In this document: positions 8,381 to 16,735 of the stretch, one piece after another
Position numbering within the stretch: position 1 is the first letter of the stretch
Layout of the letters: each line of letters opens with the position of its first letter
Made by a program: the position numbers and the translations under genes
Source: Clostridiales bacterium
GTDB taxonomy: Bacteria > Bacillota > Peptococcia > Peptococcales > Peptococcaceae
NCBI GenBank assembly: GCA_003343815.1
Contig: QAKL01000031.1
Location: forward strand, 1 to 34,862
Length of the DNA: 34,862 nucleotides
Direction of reading: 5' to 3'
The notes under the pieces: generated by a model
What the model was told of the DNA's origin: nothing
The model's input: the letters and a program-made list of their open reading frames with translations, nothing else
Database searches by the model: none

Positions 8381-9595
8381 ATGCAGTTTACATTACAACA
8401 TTTACAAAACTCGGTGACCGCACCCAAAGGCTTTAAAGCGGCGGCGGTAGCCTCGGGAATCCGCTATCATGAGCGGACTGATCTGGCGTTAATCGTTTCT
8501 GATGTCCAGGCAGAGTGCGCCGCGGTCTATACGCAGAATAAATTTAAGGCGGCGCCATTAACTATTACCGAGCAAAATTTGGCTAACGGCAAATGCCAGG
8601 CTTTTGTCTGCAACAGCGGCATCGCCAACGCCGGCATGGGCGAGGTTGGCTTAAAAAGCGCACGATTAATGAGCGAGATGACGGCAGAGGCTTTAAATAT
8701 TGCGCCCGATGATGTCGTCGTAGCCTCCACCGGTGTCATCGGGATGCCCCTGCCGATGGATAAATTAGCCAAGGGGATCAAAAAAGCTGCGGAAGTTTTG
8801 GATTATAATAAAGGTTTAGAAGCGGCTTTTGCGATCATGACAACTGATTTGGTGGTTAAGGAATGCTCGCTTTCCTATGAATATAAAGGTAAAACCGTGA
8901 CTATCGGCGGGATTGCTAAAGGCAGCGGCATGATCATGCCCAATATGGCGACGATGCTCGGTTTTATCACCACAGATGCCAATATTTCCGCGACTGCTTT
9001 AAAAAAATTGATCAAAGCAGGCGTAGATAAAACTTTCAACATGATTTCTGTCGACGGTGATACTTCTACTAACGATATGGTTGCCGTCATGGCTAACGGT
9101 TTATCGGGTATTGATTTACTGGATAATGATGCCGAGGGCTTGGCATTGTTTGGTGAGGCATTGAATACCGTGTTCCTTTATTTAGCGAAATCTATCGCTA
9201 AAGACGGTGAGGGTGCCAACAAGCTCATCATTGCGACAGTAAACGGGGCGAAGGATGAAAAAGACGCGAAACTTGCGGCGAAAGCGATTATTAATTCGAG
9301 CTTGGTGAAAACGGCGGTGTTCGGCTGCGACGCCAACTGGGGACGTATCGCCTGTGCGGTAGGCTACAGCGGTGCGGAGTTTGCCCAAGAAAATGTCGAT
9401 ATTTATATCGGCGAGATGCAGGTCGCCAAAAAAGGCATGGGCATCGATTTTGACGAGGAAACGGCGAAAACGATTTTAGAGCAAGGCGAAGTCGTGATTA
9501 CGGTTGATTTAGGCGCGGGTCAGACGAGCGCTACGGCCTACGGCTGTGATTTAAGCTATGAATATGTGAAAATTAACGGCAGCTATCGGAGCTAA
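8381..9595 (+). CDS. argJ: Glutamate N-acetyltransferase / ornithine acetyltransferase
   Basis: ArgJ (404 residues) transfers the acetyl group from N-acetylornithine to glutamate, closing the cyclic arginine pathway. Many ArgJ enzymes also use acetyl-CoA. The precursor cleaves itself before a threonine; here that is Thr191 in PNMATMLGFITTDA, giving alpha and beta chains. Other family motifs are VASTGVIG and the C-terminal CDANWGRIACAVGYSG. A TGAGGAG site overlaps the argC stop region 13 bases upstream. Because argJ is present, a separate argE deacetylase is not needed. Whether it is mono- or bifunctional cannot be told from sequence alone. Confidence 0.98.
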   Translation: MQFTLQHLQNSVTAPKGFKAAAVASGIRYHERTDLALIVSDVQAECAAVYTQNKFKAAPLTITEQNLANGKCQAFVCNSGIANAGMGEVGLKSARLMSEMTAEALNIAPDDVVVASTGVIGMPLPMDKLAKGIKKAAEVLDYNKGLEAAFAIMTTDLVVKECSLSYEYKGKTVTIGGIAKGSGMIMPNMATMLGFITTDANISATALKKLIKAGVDKTFNMISVDGDTSTNDMVAVMANGLSGIDLLDNDAEGLALFGEALNTVFLYLAKSIAKDGEGANKLIIATVNGAKDEKDAKLAAKAIINSSLVKTAVFGCDANWGRIACAVGYSGAEFAQENVDIYIGEMQVAKKGMGIDFDEETAKTILEQGEVVITVDLGAGQTSATAYGCDLSYEYVKINGSYRS

Positions 9596-9604
9596 GGAGT
9601 GGTA

Positions 9605-10477
9605 ATGATGAATTCAATGACAGCAGAAATTTTAGTCGAGGCTCTGCCATATATCCGCAAGCTCTACGGCAAGACGATAGTTATTAAATACGGCGGTCAC
9701 GCGATGACCGATCCGGAGATTAAAGAAAAAGTGATTTCCGATATTATTCTCATGCGCTATATCGGCATCAATCCCGTCATTGTCCACGGCGGCGGGCCGG
9801 AGATCAATAATCAATTAGCGAAAGACGGCGTTGCAAGTAAATTTATCGATGGACTGCGCGTGACGGATAAAGAAACGATGAAAATTGCTCAGATGGTTTT
9901 GGTGGGCAAGATCAATCAGGAATTAGTCGGATTGATCGGCAAATTAGGCGGCAAGGCCGTAGGACTAAACGGCGTCGACGGCGGTATGATTAAAGCGAAA
10001 AAGCTTTATCTGCATAAAGAAGGCGAGGACGTGGATTTAGGCTATGTCGGCGAGGTCGAAAAGGTACAGACTGATTTGATCGATCAGGCGATCGCCCAGG
10101 GATATATCCCCGTCATTGCCCCGATCGGCTGTGACGAAAACGGCGAGGTGTATAATATTAACGCGGATTATGCCGCGGGCAGCATCGCTGCTGGTATCGG
10201 CGCGGATAAGCTGTTTATGTTAACAGATATCGACGGAGTATTGGATAAAGAGAAAAATAAAATTTCGCTGTTGACTTTTGCTGATATGGAAGAAAAAATC
10301 AAAGACGGTACAATCCAAGGCGGCATGATTCCCAAAGTGGAATGCTGCAAAGCCGCTATTAATAAAGGTGTGCGCAAAGTGCATATTGTCAACGGCACCA
10401 CCGAGCACAGTATTTTATTAGAATTATTTACCGATAAAGGTATCGGCACCATGGTAGTAAAGGAGTGGACAAAATGA
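9605..10477 (+). CDS. argB: Acetylglutamate kinase
   Basis: Phosphorylates N-acetylglutamate, the second step of arginine synthesis. About 290 residues, in the amino-acid kinase fold: VIKYGGHAM near the N-terminus, VIVHGGGPEIN, and GTIQGGMIPKVECCKAAI near the C-terminus. AAGGAG at 9594-9599 favours ATG 9605 or 9608; the GTG at 9599 lies inside the ribosome site. It sits ten bases after argJ and overlaps argD by four bases (ATGA). In cyclic pathways this is the step commonly inhibited by arginine, though the N-terminal helix usual in arginine-inhibited enzymes is short here. Confidence 0.97.
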   Translation: MMNSMTAEILVEALPYIRKLYGKTIVIKYGGHAMTDPEIKEKVISDIILMRYIGINPVIVHGGGPEINNQLAKDGVASKFIDGLRVTDKETMKIAQMVLVGKINQELVGLIGKLGGKAVGLNGVDGGMIKAKKLYLHKEGEDVDLGYVGEVEKVQTDLIDQAIAQGYIPVIAPIGCDENGEVYNINADYAAGSIAAGIGADKLFMLTDIDGVLDKEKNKISLLTFADMEEKIKDGTIQGGMIPKVECCKAAINKGVRKVHIVNGTTEHSILLELFTDKGIGTMVVKEWTK

Positions 10478-11658
10478 ATATGCAGGAATGTATTGCGCAA
10501 GGCGAGCAATATGTGATGAATACTTATAAAAGACTGCCGATCGTTTTGGAAAAAGGCGAGGGCTGTTTTGTTTGGGATATGGACGGTAATAAATACTTGG
10601 ATATGGTCGCAGGTATCGCGGTTAACGGCTTGGGTCACTCTCCTAAAATAGTTGTCGAGGCGATTCAAAAGCAGGCGGAGATTATGATGCACTGCTCCAA
10701 TTTGTATTGGAATAAAGAACAGAACGCTTTGGCAGAGGTTTTGGTGAAAAAAAGCGGCTTGGGCAAAACATTCTTTTGCAACAGCGGCGCCGAGGCTAAT
10801 GAGGCGGCGATTAAGCTCGCGCGCAAATGGGGACTGGATAAAGGCAAGTATGAGATTATCAGCTTGGTGAAATCTTTCCACGGACGTACTTTGGGTGCTT
10901 TGGCGGCTACCGCGCAGGAGAAATACCAAAAATCGTTCCGTCCGCTCCCTGAGGGCTTCAAGGCTGTTCCGGCCGGAGATTTAGCGGCGATGGAGTCAGC
11001 AATCACGCCCCAGACGGCGGCAATCATGATTGAGGTCGTCCAGGGCGAGGGCGGTGTCAATATTCAGCCGCAGAGCTACTATGACGGCGTGCAGAAATTA
11101 TGCGAAAAATACGGCGTTTTATTAATCGTCGATGAGGTGCAGACCGGCATGGGGCGCACCGGCAGATGCTTTGGGTTCCAAAATTTCGGCTTAAAACCGG
11201 ACATTATTTCCTTGGCAAAAGCTTTGGGTGGAGGATTTCCGATGGGCGCAATGGTAGCTAAGGATGAAATCGCCCAGTATTTTCAACCTGGCGATCACGC
11301 GACGACTTTTGGCGGTACGCCTTTGGCTTGCGCGGCGGGCTTGGCTGCGACAAGTGTGCTTTTGGACGATAAATTTTTAGCCGAAGTACGGGAAAAGGGC
11401 GAATATTTGCGCAGTCAAGCAAAAGCTTTAGGCGAAAAATTGCATGGAAAAATAAGCGATGTCCGCGGTTTGGGCTTGATTGATGCGATCGAGCTTACGG
11501 TAAGCGCACCGGAAGTATCGCAAAAAATGCTTGAAAAAGGAATTTTGGTGAACTCGATCGGCGAGCATATTTTGCGTTTGGTGCCGCCGTTAGTTATTAC
11601 TAAAGAAGAGTTGGACATTTTTATCAATACTTTAAGTGAAGTATTAAGAGAGATGTAA
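10474..11658 (+). CDS. argD: Acetylornithine aminotransferase
   Basis: PLP-dependent class III aminotransferase of 394 residues that converts N-acetylglutamate semialdehyde to N-acetylornithine using glutamate. The cofactor lysine is Lys249 in SLAKALGGGFPMGA. The cofactor loop SGAEANEAAIKLAR and the aspartate of VDEVQTGMGRTG are present. ATG 10474 overlaps the argB stop and follows AAAGGAG (10459-10465); an in-frame GTG at 10465 is part of that site. It is the last gene of the operon, and a terminator follows 34 bases later. argF, argG and argH are not in the window. Confidence 0.97.
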   Translation: MNMQECIAQGEQYVMNTYKRLPIVLEKGEGCFVWDMDGNKYLDMVAGIAVNGLGHSPKIVVEAIQKQAEIMMHCSNLYWNKEQNALAEVLVKKSGLGKTFFCNSGAEANEAAIKLARKWGLDKGKYEIISLVKSFHGRTLGALAATAQEKYQKSFRPLPEGFKAVPAGDLAAMESAITPQTAAIMIEVVQGEGGVNIQPQSYYDGVQKLCEKYGVLLIVDEVQTGMGRTGRCFGFQNFGLKPDIISLAKALGGGFPMGAMVAKDEIAQYFQPGDHATTFGGTPLACAAGLAATSVLLDDKFLAEVREKGEYLRSQAKALGEKLHGKISDVRGLGLIDAIELTVSAPEVSQKMLEKGILVNSIGEHILRLVPPLVITKEELDIFINTLSEVLREM

Positions 11659-11691
11659 GATAAGGATTTCCGAGCGGGAAATCAAAAGGAT

Positions 11692-11727
11692 AACGGGTAT
11701 TCGTGCAGACGGATACTCGTTAATTTT
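11692..11727 (+). terminator. Intrinsic terminator of the arg operon
   Basis: A 13-bp stem (11692-11704 with 11709-11721, two wobbles) with a GCAG loop is followed by AATTTT. Two further short hairpins flank it: GATTTCC/GGAAATC just upstream and GTCTTGC/GCAAGAC at 11730-11750. Confidence 0.7.
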
Positions 11728-11830
11728 ATGTCTTGCATATAGGGCAAGACGGTATGCTGAATGAAGCAGGCATTGTAGAAAAATAATAAGTGTGACACAC
11801 GGTCAAATCAAGAAAAAATTTAAGGAGAAA

Positions 11831-11893
11831 ATGAAATTTTTCTGGTGTATTTTCCGCTTTTGCGGTATACTATTGATGTATACAGTTAATTGA
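11831..11893 (+). CDS. Possible 20-residue leader peptide upstream of the PepT-like gene
   Basis: A short frame MKFFWCIFRFCGILLMYTVN starts at ATG 11831 behind a good AAGGAG site (11822-11827). It stops at 11891-11893, and that stop overlaps the ribosome site (GAAAGGGG) of the peptidase gene 15 bases later. The arrangement would allow translational coupling. The peptide is hydrophobic and aromatic. It could equally be chance, since the same stretch carries promoter-like bases (TATACT at 11866-11871). Confidence 0.3.
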   Translation: MKFFWCIFRFCGILLMYTVN

Positions 11894-11907
11894 AAGGGGT
11901 AAGCAAA

Positions 11908-13023
11908 ATGAACAGTGAAAGATTGCTGGCGCAATTTTTGGATTTGGTGCAAATAGACTCGGAAAGCGGCAATGAGCGCGCCGTAGCGGAATATACGATG
12001 AAAGAATTAGAACAAATGGGCTTTGCGGTCGAGACAGACGAGGCAGGTCAAACTATCGGCGGCAACAGCGGCAATGTCATCGCTAAATTAAAAGGAAACG
12101 CCGCTTATAAAAGTGTCTTTTTCTGCGCTCATATGGATACGGTCAAACCCGGCTGCGGAGTCAAACCGCAGATTAAAGACGGAATTATTTATTCCGACGG
12201 TACTACCGTTTTGGGTGGCGACGATAAAGGCGGCATCAGTGCAATTTTAGAGGGGACACGCAGTTTTTTGGCAGAACAAAAAAAGCACGGCGATATTCAG
12301 ATCGTTTTTACCATCGCCGAAGAAGGCGGCTTAAACGGTGCCAAGGCGCTGAAATATGAGGAATTGTGGCCGATCGACGGGGCGTTTTTCTTTGATTCGG
12401 AGGATGACGCTTCCCATGTTACGGTAAAAGCGCCGGTGCATTACGATTTCTCTTGTAAATTTACCGGCAAAGCGGCGCACGCAGGCATGGAGCCGGAGAA
12501 AGGTGTTAATGCTATTGCGGTCGCAGCTGAGGCGGTAAGCGGGATGCTTTTGGGGAGAATTGATGAGGATACAACGGCCAATATCGGCTTAATAAGCGGA
12601 GGTAAAGCGACCAATATCGTGCCTGAAGAGGCGTTGATTGAGGGCGAGGCGCGCAGCATGGATGAAGAAAAAGTGTTAATGCAAATGAAGCATATGCGCG
12701 AGGTTTGCGAAAACGCTGCCTTTAAATACGGCGCTTGGGCCAAAGTTACTATCGAGAAAAGCCATGACGGCATTGATGTACCGTTGGATAGTACGGCGGC
12801 TCAAATGGTCACTGCCGCTTGCCGCAAGCTCGGCAAGGAAGTATCCTTTATCAAAAGCGGCGGCGGGAGCGACGCTAATATTATGAACGGCAAAGGGATC
12901 CCTGCGGTCAATATCGGCGTAGGCATGAGTAATGTGCACACTACGGCAGAATATATCGCGATCAAAGATTTAGAAATTGCTGCTCAGATGGTCGAGAAAC
13001 TGCTGGAGGCAGCGTGTGATTAA
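11908..13023 (+). CDS. PepT-like M20 family metallopeptidase
   Basis: Cytosolic zinc peptidase of 371 residues, in the PepT-like branch of the M20 family (tripeptidase/aminopeptidase). Metal ligands and catalytic residues are visible: AHMDTV (His75, Asp77), GGDDKGG (Asp105), and EEGG (Glu138/Glu139). The dimerisation 'lid' domain lies between, with GKAAHAGMEPEKGVNAI, and a final metal histidine is in NVHTTAEYI. ATG 11908 follows GAAAGGGG; an in-frame TTG at 11890 precedes that site and is unlikely. The substrate is probably small peptides. The stop codon shares one base with the sfsA start (TAATG). Confidence 0.93.
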   Translation: MNSERLLAQFLDLVQIDSESGNERAVAEYTMKELEQMGFAVETDEAGQTIGGNSGNVIAKLKGNAAYKSVFFCAHMDTVKPGCGVKPQIKDGIIYSDGTTVLGGDDKGGISAILEGTRSFLAEQKKHGDIQIVFTIAEEGGLNGAKALKYEELWPIDGAFFFDSEDDASHVTVKAPVHYDFSCKFTGKAAHAGMEPEKGVNAIAVAAEAVSGMLLGRIDEDTTANIGLISGGKATNIVPEEALIEGEARSMDEEKVLMQMKHMREVCENAAFKYGAWAKVTIEKSHDGIDVPLDSTAAQMVTAACRKLGKEVSFIKSGGGSDANIMNGKGIPAVNIGVGMSNVHTTAEYIAIKDLEIAAQMVEKLLEAACD

Positions 13024-13718
13024 TGGATTATTATGATTTGGGAGAGACGACTGAAGCGAAATTTATCAAGCGTCTCAATCGCTTTGCGGCGACAGTCGAG
13101 CTAAACGGCAATTTGACCGAGGTGCATATCGCAAATACCGGCAGGATGGGCGAGCTTTTATATAATGGCGCGCGGGTGTGGCTCAAAAAAGCGGATAATC
13201 TCAAGCGCAAGCTCGCCTATGACTTGCTTTTAAGCGAATATGCGGGGCGAAAAATATGCCTCAATGCTCATCTGGCGAATGATTTTTTTGCGCGTTGGCT
13301 GGATAGGGGGTATTTGGACGAGTTTCGGGAGTATCTTCACTATAGGCGCGAATATTGCTTTCGCGAGAGCCGCTTTGATTTTCTTTTGGAGAATGAAAAT
13401 GCGCAAAAGTTGCTTTTAGAAGTAAAGTCGGTTAATTACCTGCTGGGGGATAAGGCAATTTTTCCCGACGCGCCGACGGAGCGTGGGCGCAGGCATTTGG
13501 AGGAGTTAGCGGCGTGGCAGCGTGAGGGTTTGGGCAAAAGCGCAGTAGTTTTTGTCGTGATGGGGCATGACGCTCAAGGTTTCAGGACAAATGAGGCGAC
13601 GGATCCACTCTTTGCCCAAACTTTACGCGCAGTCCAAGAAGAGGGCGTCGAGGTTTTGGTTTATAAAAGCAGAATAATTGGAAATAAAGTATATTTTGAC
13701 GGAAAAATTGATTATTAG
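13023..13718 (+). CDS. sfsA: SfsA family protein
   Basis: 231-residue member of the SfsA family, first described as stimulating sugar fermentation in E. coli and carrying an OB-like nucleic-acid-binding N-terminus plus a nuclease-like C-terminal domain. Typical motifs are VHIANTGRMGELL at the N-terminus and FDFLLEN...LLEVKSVNY, matching the D-x(n)-E-x-K nuclease core. FPDAPTERGRRHLEEL and the VVFVVMGHDAQGFRTNEATDP region also fit. The start overlaps the previous stop, so it is co-translated with the peptidase. Its biological role is poorly defined in any organism. Confidence 0.95.
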   Translation: MDYYDLGETTEAKFIKRLNRFAATVELNGNLTEVHIANTGRMGELLYNGARVWLKKADNLKRKLAYDLLLSEYAGRKICLNAHLANDFFARWLDRGYLDEFREYLHYRREYCFRESRFDFLLENENAQKLLLEVKSVNYLLGDKAIFPDAPTERGRRHLEELAAWQREGLGKSAVVFVVMGHDAQGFRTNEATDPLFAQTLRAVQEEGVEVLVYKSRIIGNKVYFDGKIDY

Positions 13719-13733
13719 GGGTGACAAGGAGTA

Positions 13734-14531
13734 ATGGAAATCTATGCGCTTATCGGTGCCAGCGGTACCGGTAAAAGTCATAATGCGCTCAATGTAGCCA
13801 AGGAATACGAGATAGATACTATTATTGATGATGGGCTTTTGATCCGAAACGGCAAAAAAATCGCCGGGCATTCGGCAAAAACGGAGCCGACGATGATCGG
13901 CGCGGTGAAGTGCGCGATTTTTAACAATCCGCGCGACGCTTATATCGTCCGCGAAAAGATTAAGCAGATCAAGCCGCAGAAAATTTTGATTTTGGGCACT
14001 TCGGAAAAAATGATTGTAAAAATTGTTGAGGCGCTTGATCTGCCGCCGATCAAAGAAAAAATATTCATTACTGACATAGCGACGCCGGAGGAAATCGAGG
14101 AGGCGCTCAATCACCGCAAAGAGGGCGAGCATGTCATTCCTTTGCCTGCGGTGGAGGTGCGCAAAGACTACTGGCTGAGCTCGATTGTCGGCTTTTTTTC
14201 GAAAAAGGATACGAAAACCGATAACGACCGCTCGACGATCGTCCGCCCGAAATTTTCGCAGCTGGGTACTTTAATCATCGCTGACAGCGTGATCGAGGAG
14301 ATTGTTCGCCACTGTATCCGCAAATATAGCGAGCTGGACGGCAATGTCAAGGTGAGCGTCTTTAACCGCGGCTACGGTGTGAATATTTACTGCGAGATGA
14401 AAATTCACTATGGCGTGCATATCCAGCCGGTGGTGGAGGCGTGCCAAAAGGAATTGGTGAATGTCTTGGACGATATCACGGGCATTAATGTTTTAAAGAT
14501 AGATATGCGTATCAGCGGGATCGTAGCATAG
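13734..14531 (+). CDS. P-loop NTPase fused to a C-terminal Asp23/Gls24-like domain
   Basis: 265-residue protein with two parts. Residues 8-15 (GASGTGKS) form a Walker A P-loop in a small nucleotide-binding domain that runs to about residue 145; a hydrophobic strand KILILG may be a second core strand but lacks a clear Walker B acid. Residues about 177-262 match the Asp23/Gls24 (DUF322) pattern: GTLIIADSVIEEIV, then VKVSVFNRGYGVNIY, HYGVHIQPVVEACQKEL, ITGINVLKIDMRISGI. A basic, charged linker joins them. Asp23 proteins are linked to the envelope stress response in Gram-positives. An AAGGAG site precedes ATG 13734. The gene sits between sfsA and dnaD with spacings of 15 and 11 bases. The function is unknown; the fusion is the notable point. 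Confidence 0.75.
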   Translation: MEIYALIGASGTGKSHNALNVAKEYEIDTIIDDGLLIRNGKKIAGHSAKTEPTMIGAVKCAIFNNPRDAYIVREKIKQIKPQKILILGTSEKMIVKIVEALDLPPIKEKIFITDIATPEEIEEALNHRKEGEHVIPLPAVEVRKDYWLSSIVGFFSKKDTKTDNDRSTIVRPKFSQLGTLIIADSVIEEIVRHCIRKYSELDGNVKVSVFNRGYGVNIYCEMKIHYGVHIQPVVEACQKELVNVLDDITGINVLKIDMRISGIVA

Positions 14532-14542
14532 AGGTGGCATGA

Positions 14543-15484
14543 ATGAAACAAAATTTATACGCGTGGTTTTTTGAGGGAGGGGTCGTCGGCGTGCCCAAGC
14601 GGCTATTGGGGTTAATGGAGCCGCTGGGGTTAGATTTTGACGATTTAGGCAAAATTATTTATTTGCTCTATGCCGGGACTGACGAGGTCAAATCCGACGA
14701 CCGCTATGCGATTGAGGCGGCGCGCACGCTGCATGGCAAAGGCTTGGTGAATTGGTATACGGATCGTGAGACGATAGATTTCTCGCCGATGTTTGACAAA
14801 ATTGCCGCCGCGCTGGGCGAAAATTCGCAAAAGACCGAATTAACCAGCTCCGATGAGTTTAATACTAATCAGCTCAATTACGCGGCTTTAGTGAAAAAGC
14901 TGGAGCGCGAACAGGGCAAATTTTTGAGCTTGAAAGAAAAACAGGAGATCGAGACGGCGGTGCAAAAGTACAACTGGTCGTATGATCTGCTTTATGAAAT
15001 ATATATGTTTTACCAGAAAAATTTTCGCCGTCATACGTATGATTTCGCGTTTTTCTGTCAAATGGCTTACGGTGCCAAAGTTGAGGACAGCGGTGGATTG
15101 GCGCGTTTTATCGAGAGTTTGGAGACGACTAATACTAAGGTGCAGGAGGTTTTGCGCCGCTTGGGTAAGTATAACAATCCTACCGAAAAGCAAAAGGAAA
15201 TGTATCTGAAATGGACTAATCTGTGGAAATTTTCGCACGAAATGATCCTTTTGGCGGCAGATGAAAATATCGCGGCGGACAACCCGTCCTTTACTTATAC
15301 CGACACTATTTTGGATAATTGGCGCAAAGAGCAGCTTTTTACTCCCGAGGAGGTCAAGCTGCGCAAGGAAAATTTGCAGAAAAAGCGCCAAGCGATGCAG
15401 GAAGCGAAAAAGATGCTCAAGCAAAAGGGAAAGCAGGATAAATTCCCAAGCGAGCAGCGGGATTTGACGAATTTAACAGAATAG
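14543..15484 (+). CDS. DnaD-like replication initiation protein
   Basis: 313-residue protein of the DnaD/DnaB-component family that remodels origin DNA and helps load the replicative helicase in Firmicutes. The N-terminal winged-helix part (FFEGGVVGVPKRLLGLMEPLGLDFDDLGKI) and the conserved C-terminal helical domain ending in PSFTYTDTILDNWRKEQLFT (the YxxxIxxxW motif) are visible, with a lysine-rich tail. A GAGGTGG site precedes ATG 14543. It lies 8 bases before the helicase loader gene, a partner that works at the same step. The central region (about 95-220) is less recognisable. Confidence 0.88.
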   Translation: MKQNLYAWFFEGGVVGVPKRLLGLMEPLGLDFDDLGKIIYLLYAGTDEVKSDDRYAIEAARTLHGKGLVNWYTDRETIDFSPMFDKIAAALGENSQKTELTSSDEFNTNQLNYAALVKKLEREQGKFLSLKEKQEIETAVQKYNWSYDLLYEIYMFYQKNFRRHTYDFAFFCQMAYGAKVEDSGGLARFIESLETTNTKVQEVLRRLGKYNNPTEKQKEMYLKWTNLWKFSHEMILLAADENIAADNPSFTYTDTILDNWRKEQLFTPEEVKLRKENLQKKRQAMQEAKKMLKQKGKQDKFPSEQRDLTNLTE

Positions 15485-15492
15485 GTGATGAG

Positions 15493-16425
15493 ATGACTGA
15501 CAGAGAAGAATTGCGGCGTATAAAGCAAATGGAGTGCGACCGCAAAATAGCGGCTTTGCATAAAAAAGAGCCGCGTTTGCAGCAGATTGCCGACAGAATT
15601 GCCGAGATAGCCTTGATTAAACTAAAAAACGCCGTGCGGACGAAAAATCCCAATAATTTAGCAAGCTTGGATCGGGAAATGCAGAGTTTATTTAGCGAGC
15701 GGCTCAAAATATTAAATCAGATAGGCTTGGACGAAAGCGTCTACGAGCCCGAGTGGGACTGCCCGATTTGCCATGATTTGGGTTATGTGACACCGGGGGT
15801 GCCTTGTGTTTGTGTGCTTAATGAGCAAAAGCGGGATCGAGCGGCTTTAAGCAATATTGCCCCTGCTTTGAGAGAAAAAACTTTTGCTAATTTTAACTGC
15901 GCTTACTATACCGAGCCGGAAAAAATGGCGCAAAAGGTAGAGATGTGTCAAAAAGCTGCGGCAAAGATCATCCGCGGCGAGGCTTGCGAAAATTTCGTTT
16001 TTACCGGCGAGGTCGGCAGGGGCAAGACGCATTTATCTTTAGCAGTGGCTAATGAAGTGATGGATCACGGCAAAAGTGTGATTTATAAACGGATGAATGA
16101 CCTTTTGGAGGAGATCCGCACGGCGAAATACGAAAATCACGACGATGGCGCACTTTTGCGCTTCTTTAACTGCGATTTGCTGGTGATAGATGATTTTGGC
16201 GCGGATACTGCCAGCGAGTTTGCCAAAAGCCAGATCCGCATTTTGCTGGAGGAGCGCAATTTAAACAATAAAGCATGGATCATCAGCACCAATTTGACGC
16301 TTAATATGATTGAGGAGATTTATTCGCCGCGCGTGGCAGACAGGCTGTTGGAAAAAGCGCGCATTTTTTCCTTTGATGCGCCGAGAAGCATCCGCGAGAT
16401 TTTACGACAGGAGCGCTTGGGATAG
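15493..16425 (+). CDS. DnaI/DnaC-type helicase loader ATPase
   Basis: 310-residue AAA+ ATPase that loads the replicative DnaB/DnaC hexamer. The N-terminal region has a helical segment and a zinc-binding CPICHDLGY...PCVC motif near residues 85-100, as in DnaI. The AAA+ core has Walker A FTGEVGRGKTHL (Lys178), Walker B LLVIDDFGA, sensor-1 IISTNL and an arginine-finger region PRVADRLLE. It is 8 bases behind dnaD, consistent with one replication-initiation unit. Length and domain order are normal. dnaC is the E. coli analogue and dnaI the Bacillus one, so I give no symbol. Confidence 0.92.
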   Translation: MTDREELRRIKQMECDRKIAALHKKEPRLQQIADRIAEIALIKLKNAVRTKNPNNLASLDREMQSLFSERLKILNQIGLDESVYEPEWDCPICHDLGYVTPGVPCVCVLNEQKRDRAALSNIAPALREKTFANFNCAYYTEPEKMAQKVEMCQKAAAKIIRGEACENFVFTGEVGRGKTHLSLAVANEVMDHGKSVIYKRMNDLLEEIRTAKYENHDDGALLRFFNCDLLVIDDFGADTASEFAKSQIRILLEERNLNNKAWIISTNLTLNMIEEIYSPRVADRLLEKARIFSFDAPRSIREILRQERLG

Positions 16426-16437
16426 GAGATGAGATAA

Positions 16438-16608
16438 ATGTCATTGGCTTTAAAAATTGCTTTAACATTAATTGTTGCAGGTATGGCGTGGATATTGGAG
16501 TATTATGCGCGCACAGGCTGGGGATTGAGCGTTTATGGTAAAAAATTTATCCGCGTGTGCTATGTGTGTTTCGGCGTGATCGCGCTTTTGGTGATTTGGC
16601 TCAGTTAG
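16438..16608 (+). CDS. Small 56-residue membrane protein
   Basis: A short gene starts at ATG 16438 behind TAGGAGATGAG, the TAG of which belongs to the helicase loader stop. The 56-residue product has two hydrophobic stretches (about residues 3-20 and 40-55) separated by a polar, tyrosine- and lysine-containing loop (EYYARTGWGLSVYGKK). Two membrane helices with the loop on one side are predicted. No family recognised. It is probably the last gene of the peptidase-sfsA-dnaD-dnaI unit because only 12 bases separate it from the loader gene. Confidence 0.7.
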   Translation: MSLALKIALTLIVAGMAWILEYYARTGWGLSVYGKKFIRVCYVCFGVIALLVIWLS

Positions 16609-16663
16609 GTTCACGCTTATTTTAATTATTGAAAATAGTGCGAGGAAAAGGCGCTTATCCTAA

Positions 16664-16692
16664 TTGACAGTGTATAAATAAAGGTGTAAAAT
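16664..16692 (+). promoter_or_regulatory. Promoter of glnA
   Basis: Perfect TTGACA (16664-16669), a 17-base spacer and TAAAAT (16687-16692). The predicted transcript starts about 35 bases before the glnA ATG, leaving too short a leader for a paired ANTAR-type hairpin. Confidence 0.75.
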
Positions 16693-16735
16693 ATATTTTT
16701 AAAGTATCATAATATGCTAAACGGAGGCTGAAGTG

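Noticed and set aside
10168..10929. Long 253-residue minus-strand open frame across the argB/argD junction
   Set aside because: It lies opposite two strongly conserved enzymes in frame with their codon bias, and shows no family motif or ribosome site; it is a shadow of the real genes.
11790..11800. GTGTGACACAC, an 11-base near-palindrome
   Set aside because: Looks like half of a CRP/FNR-type site, but lacks the correct spacing and no promoter is clearly associated; probably chance.
13623..14132. 169-residue minus-strand frame opposite sfsA and the P-loop/Asp23 gene
   Set aside because: No recognisable domain and entirely antisense to supported genes.
14888..15424. 178-residue minus-strand frame opposite dnaD
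   Set aside because: Leucine/phenylalanine-rich mirror of the lysine/glutamate-rich dnaD coding strand, with no motif.
16609..16663. Possible ANTAR target hairpins or a riboswitch upstream of glnA
   Set aside because: The predicted promoter starts transcription near 16699, leaving about 35 bases; no paired hairpins or known riboswitch motif could be seen there.
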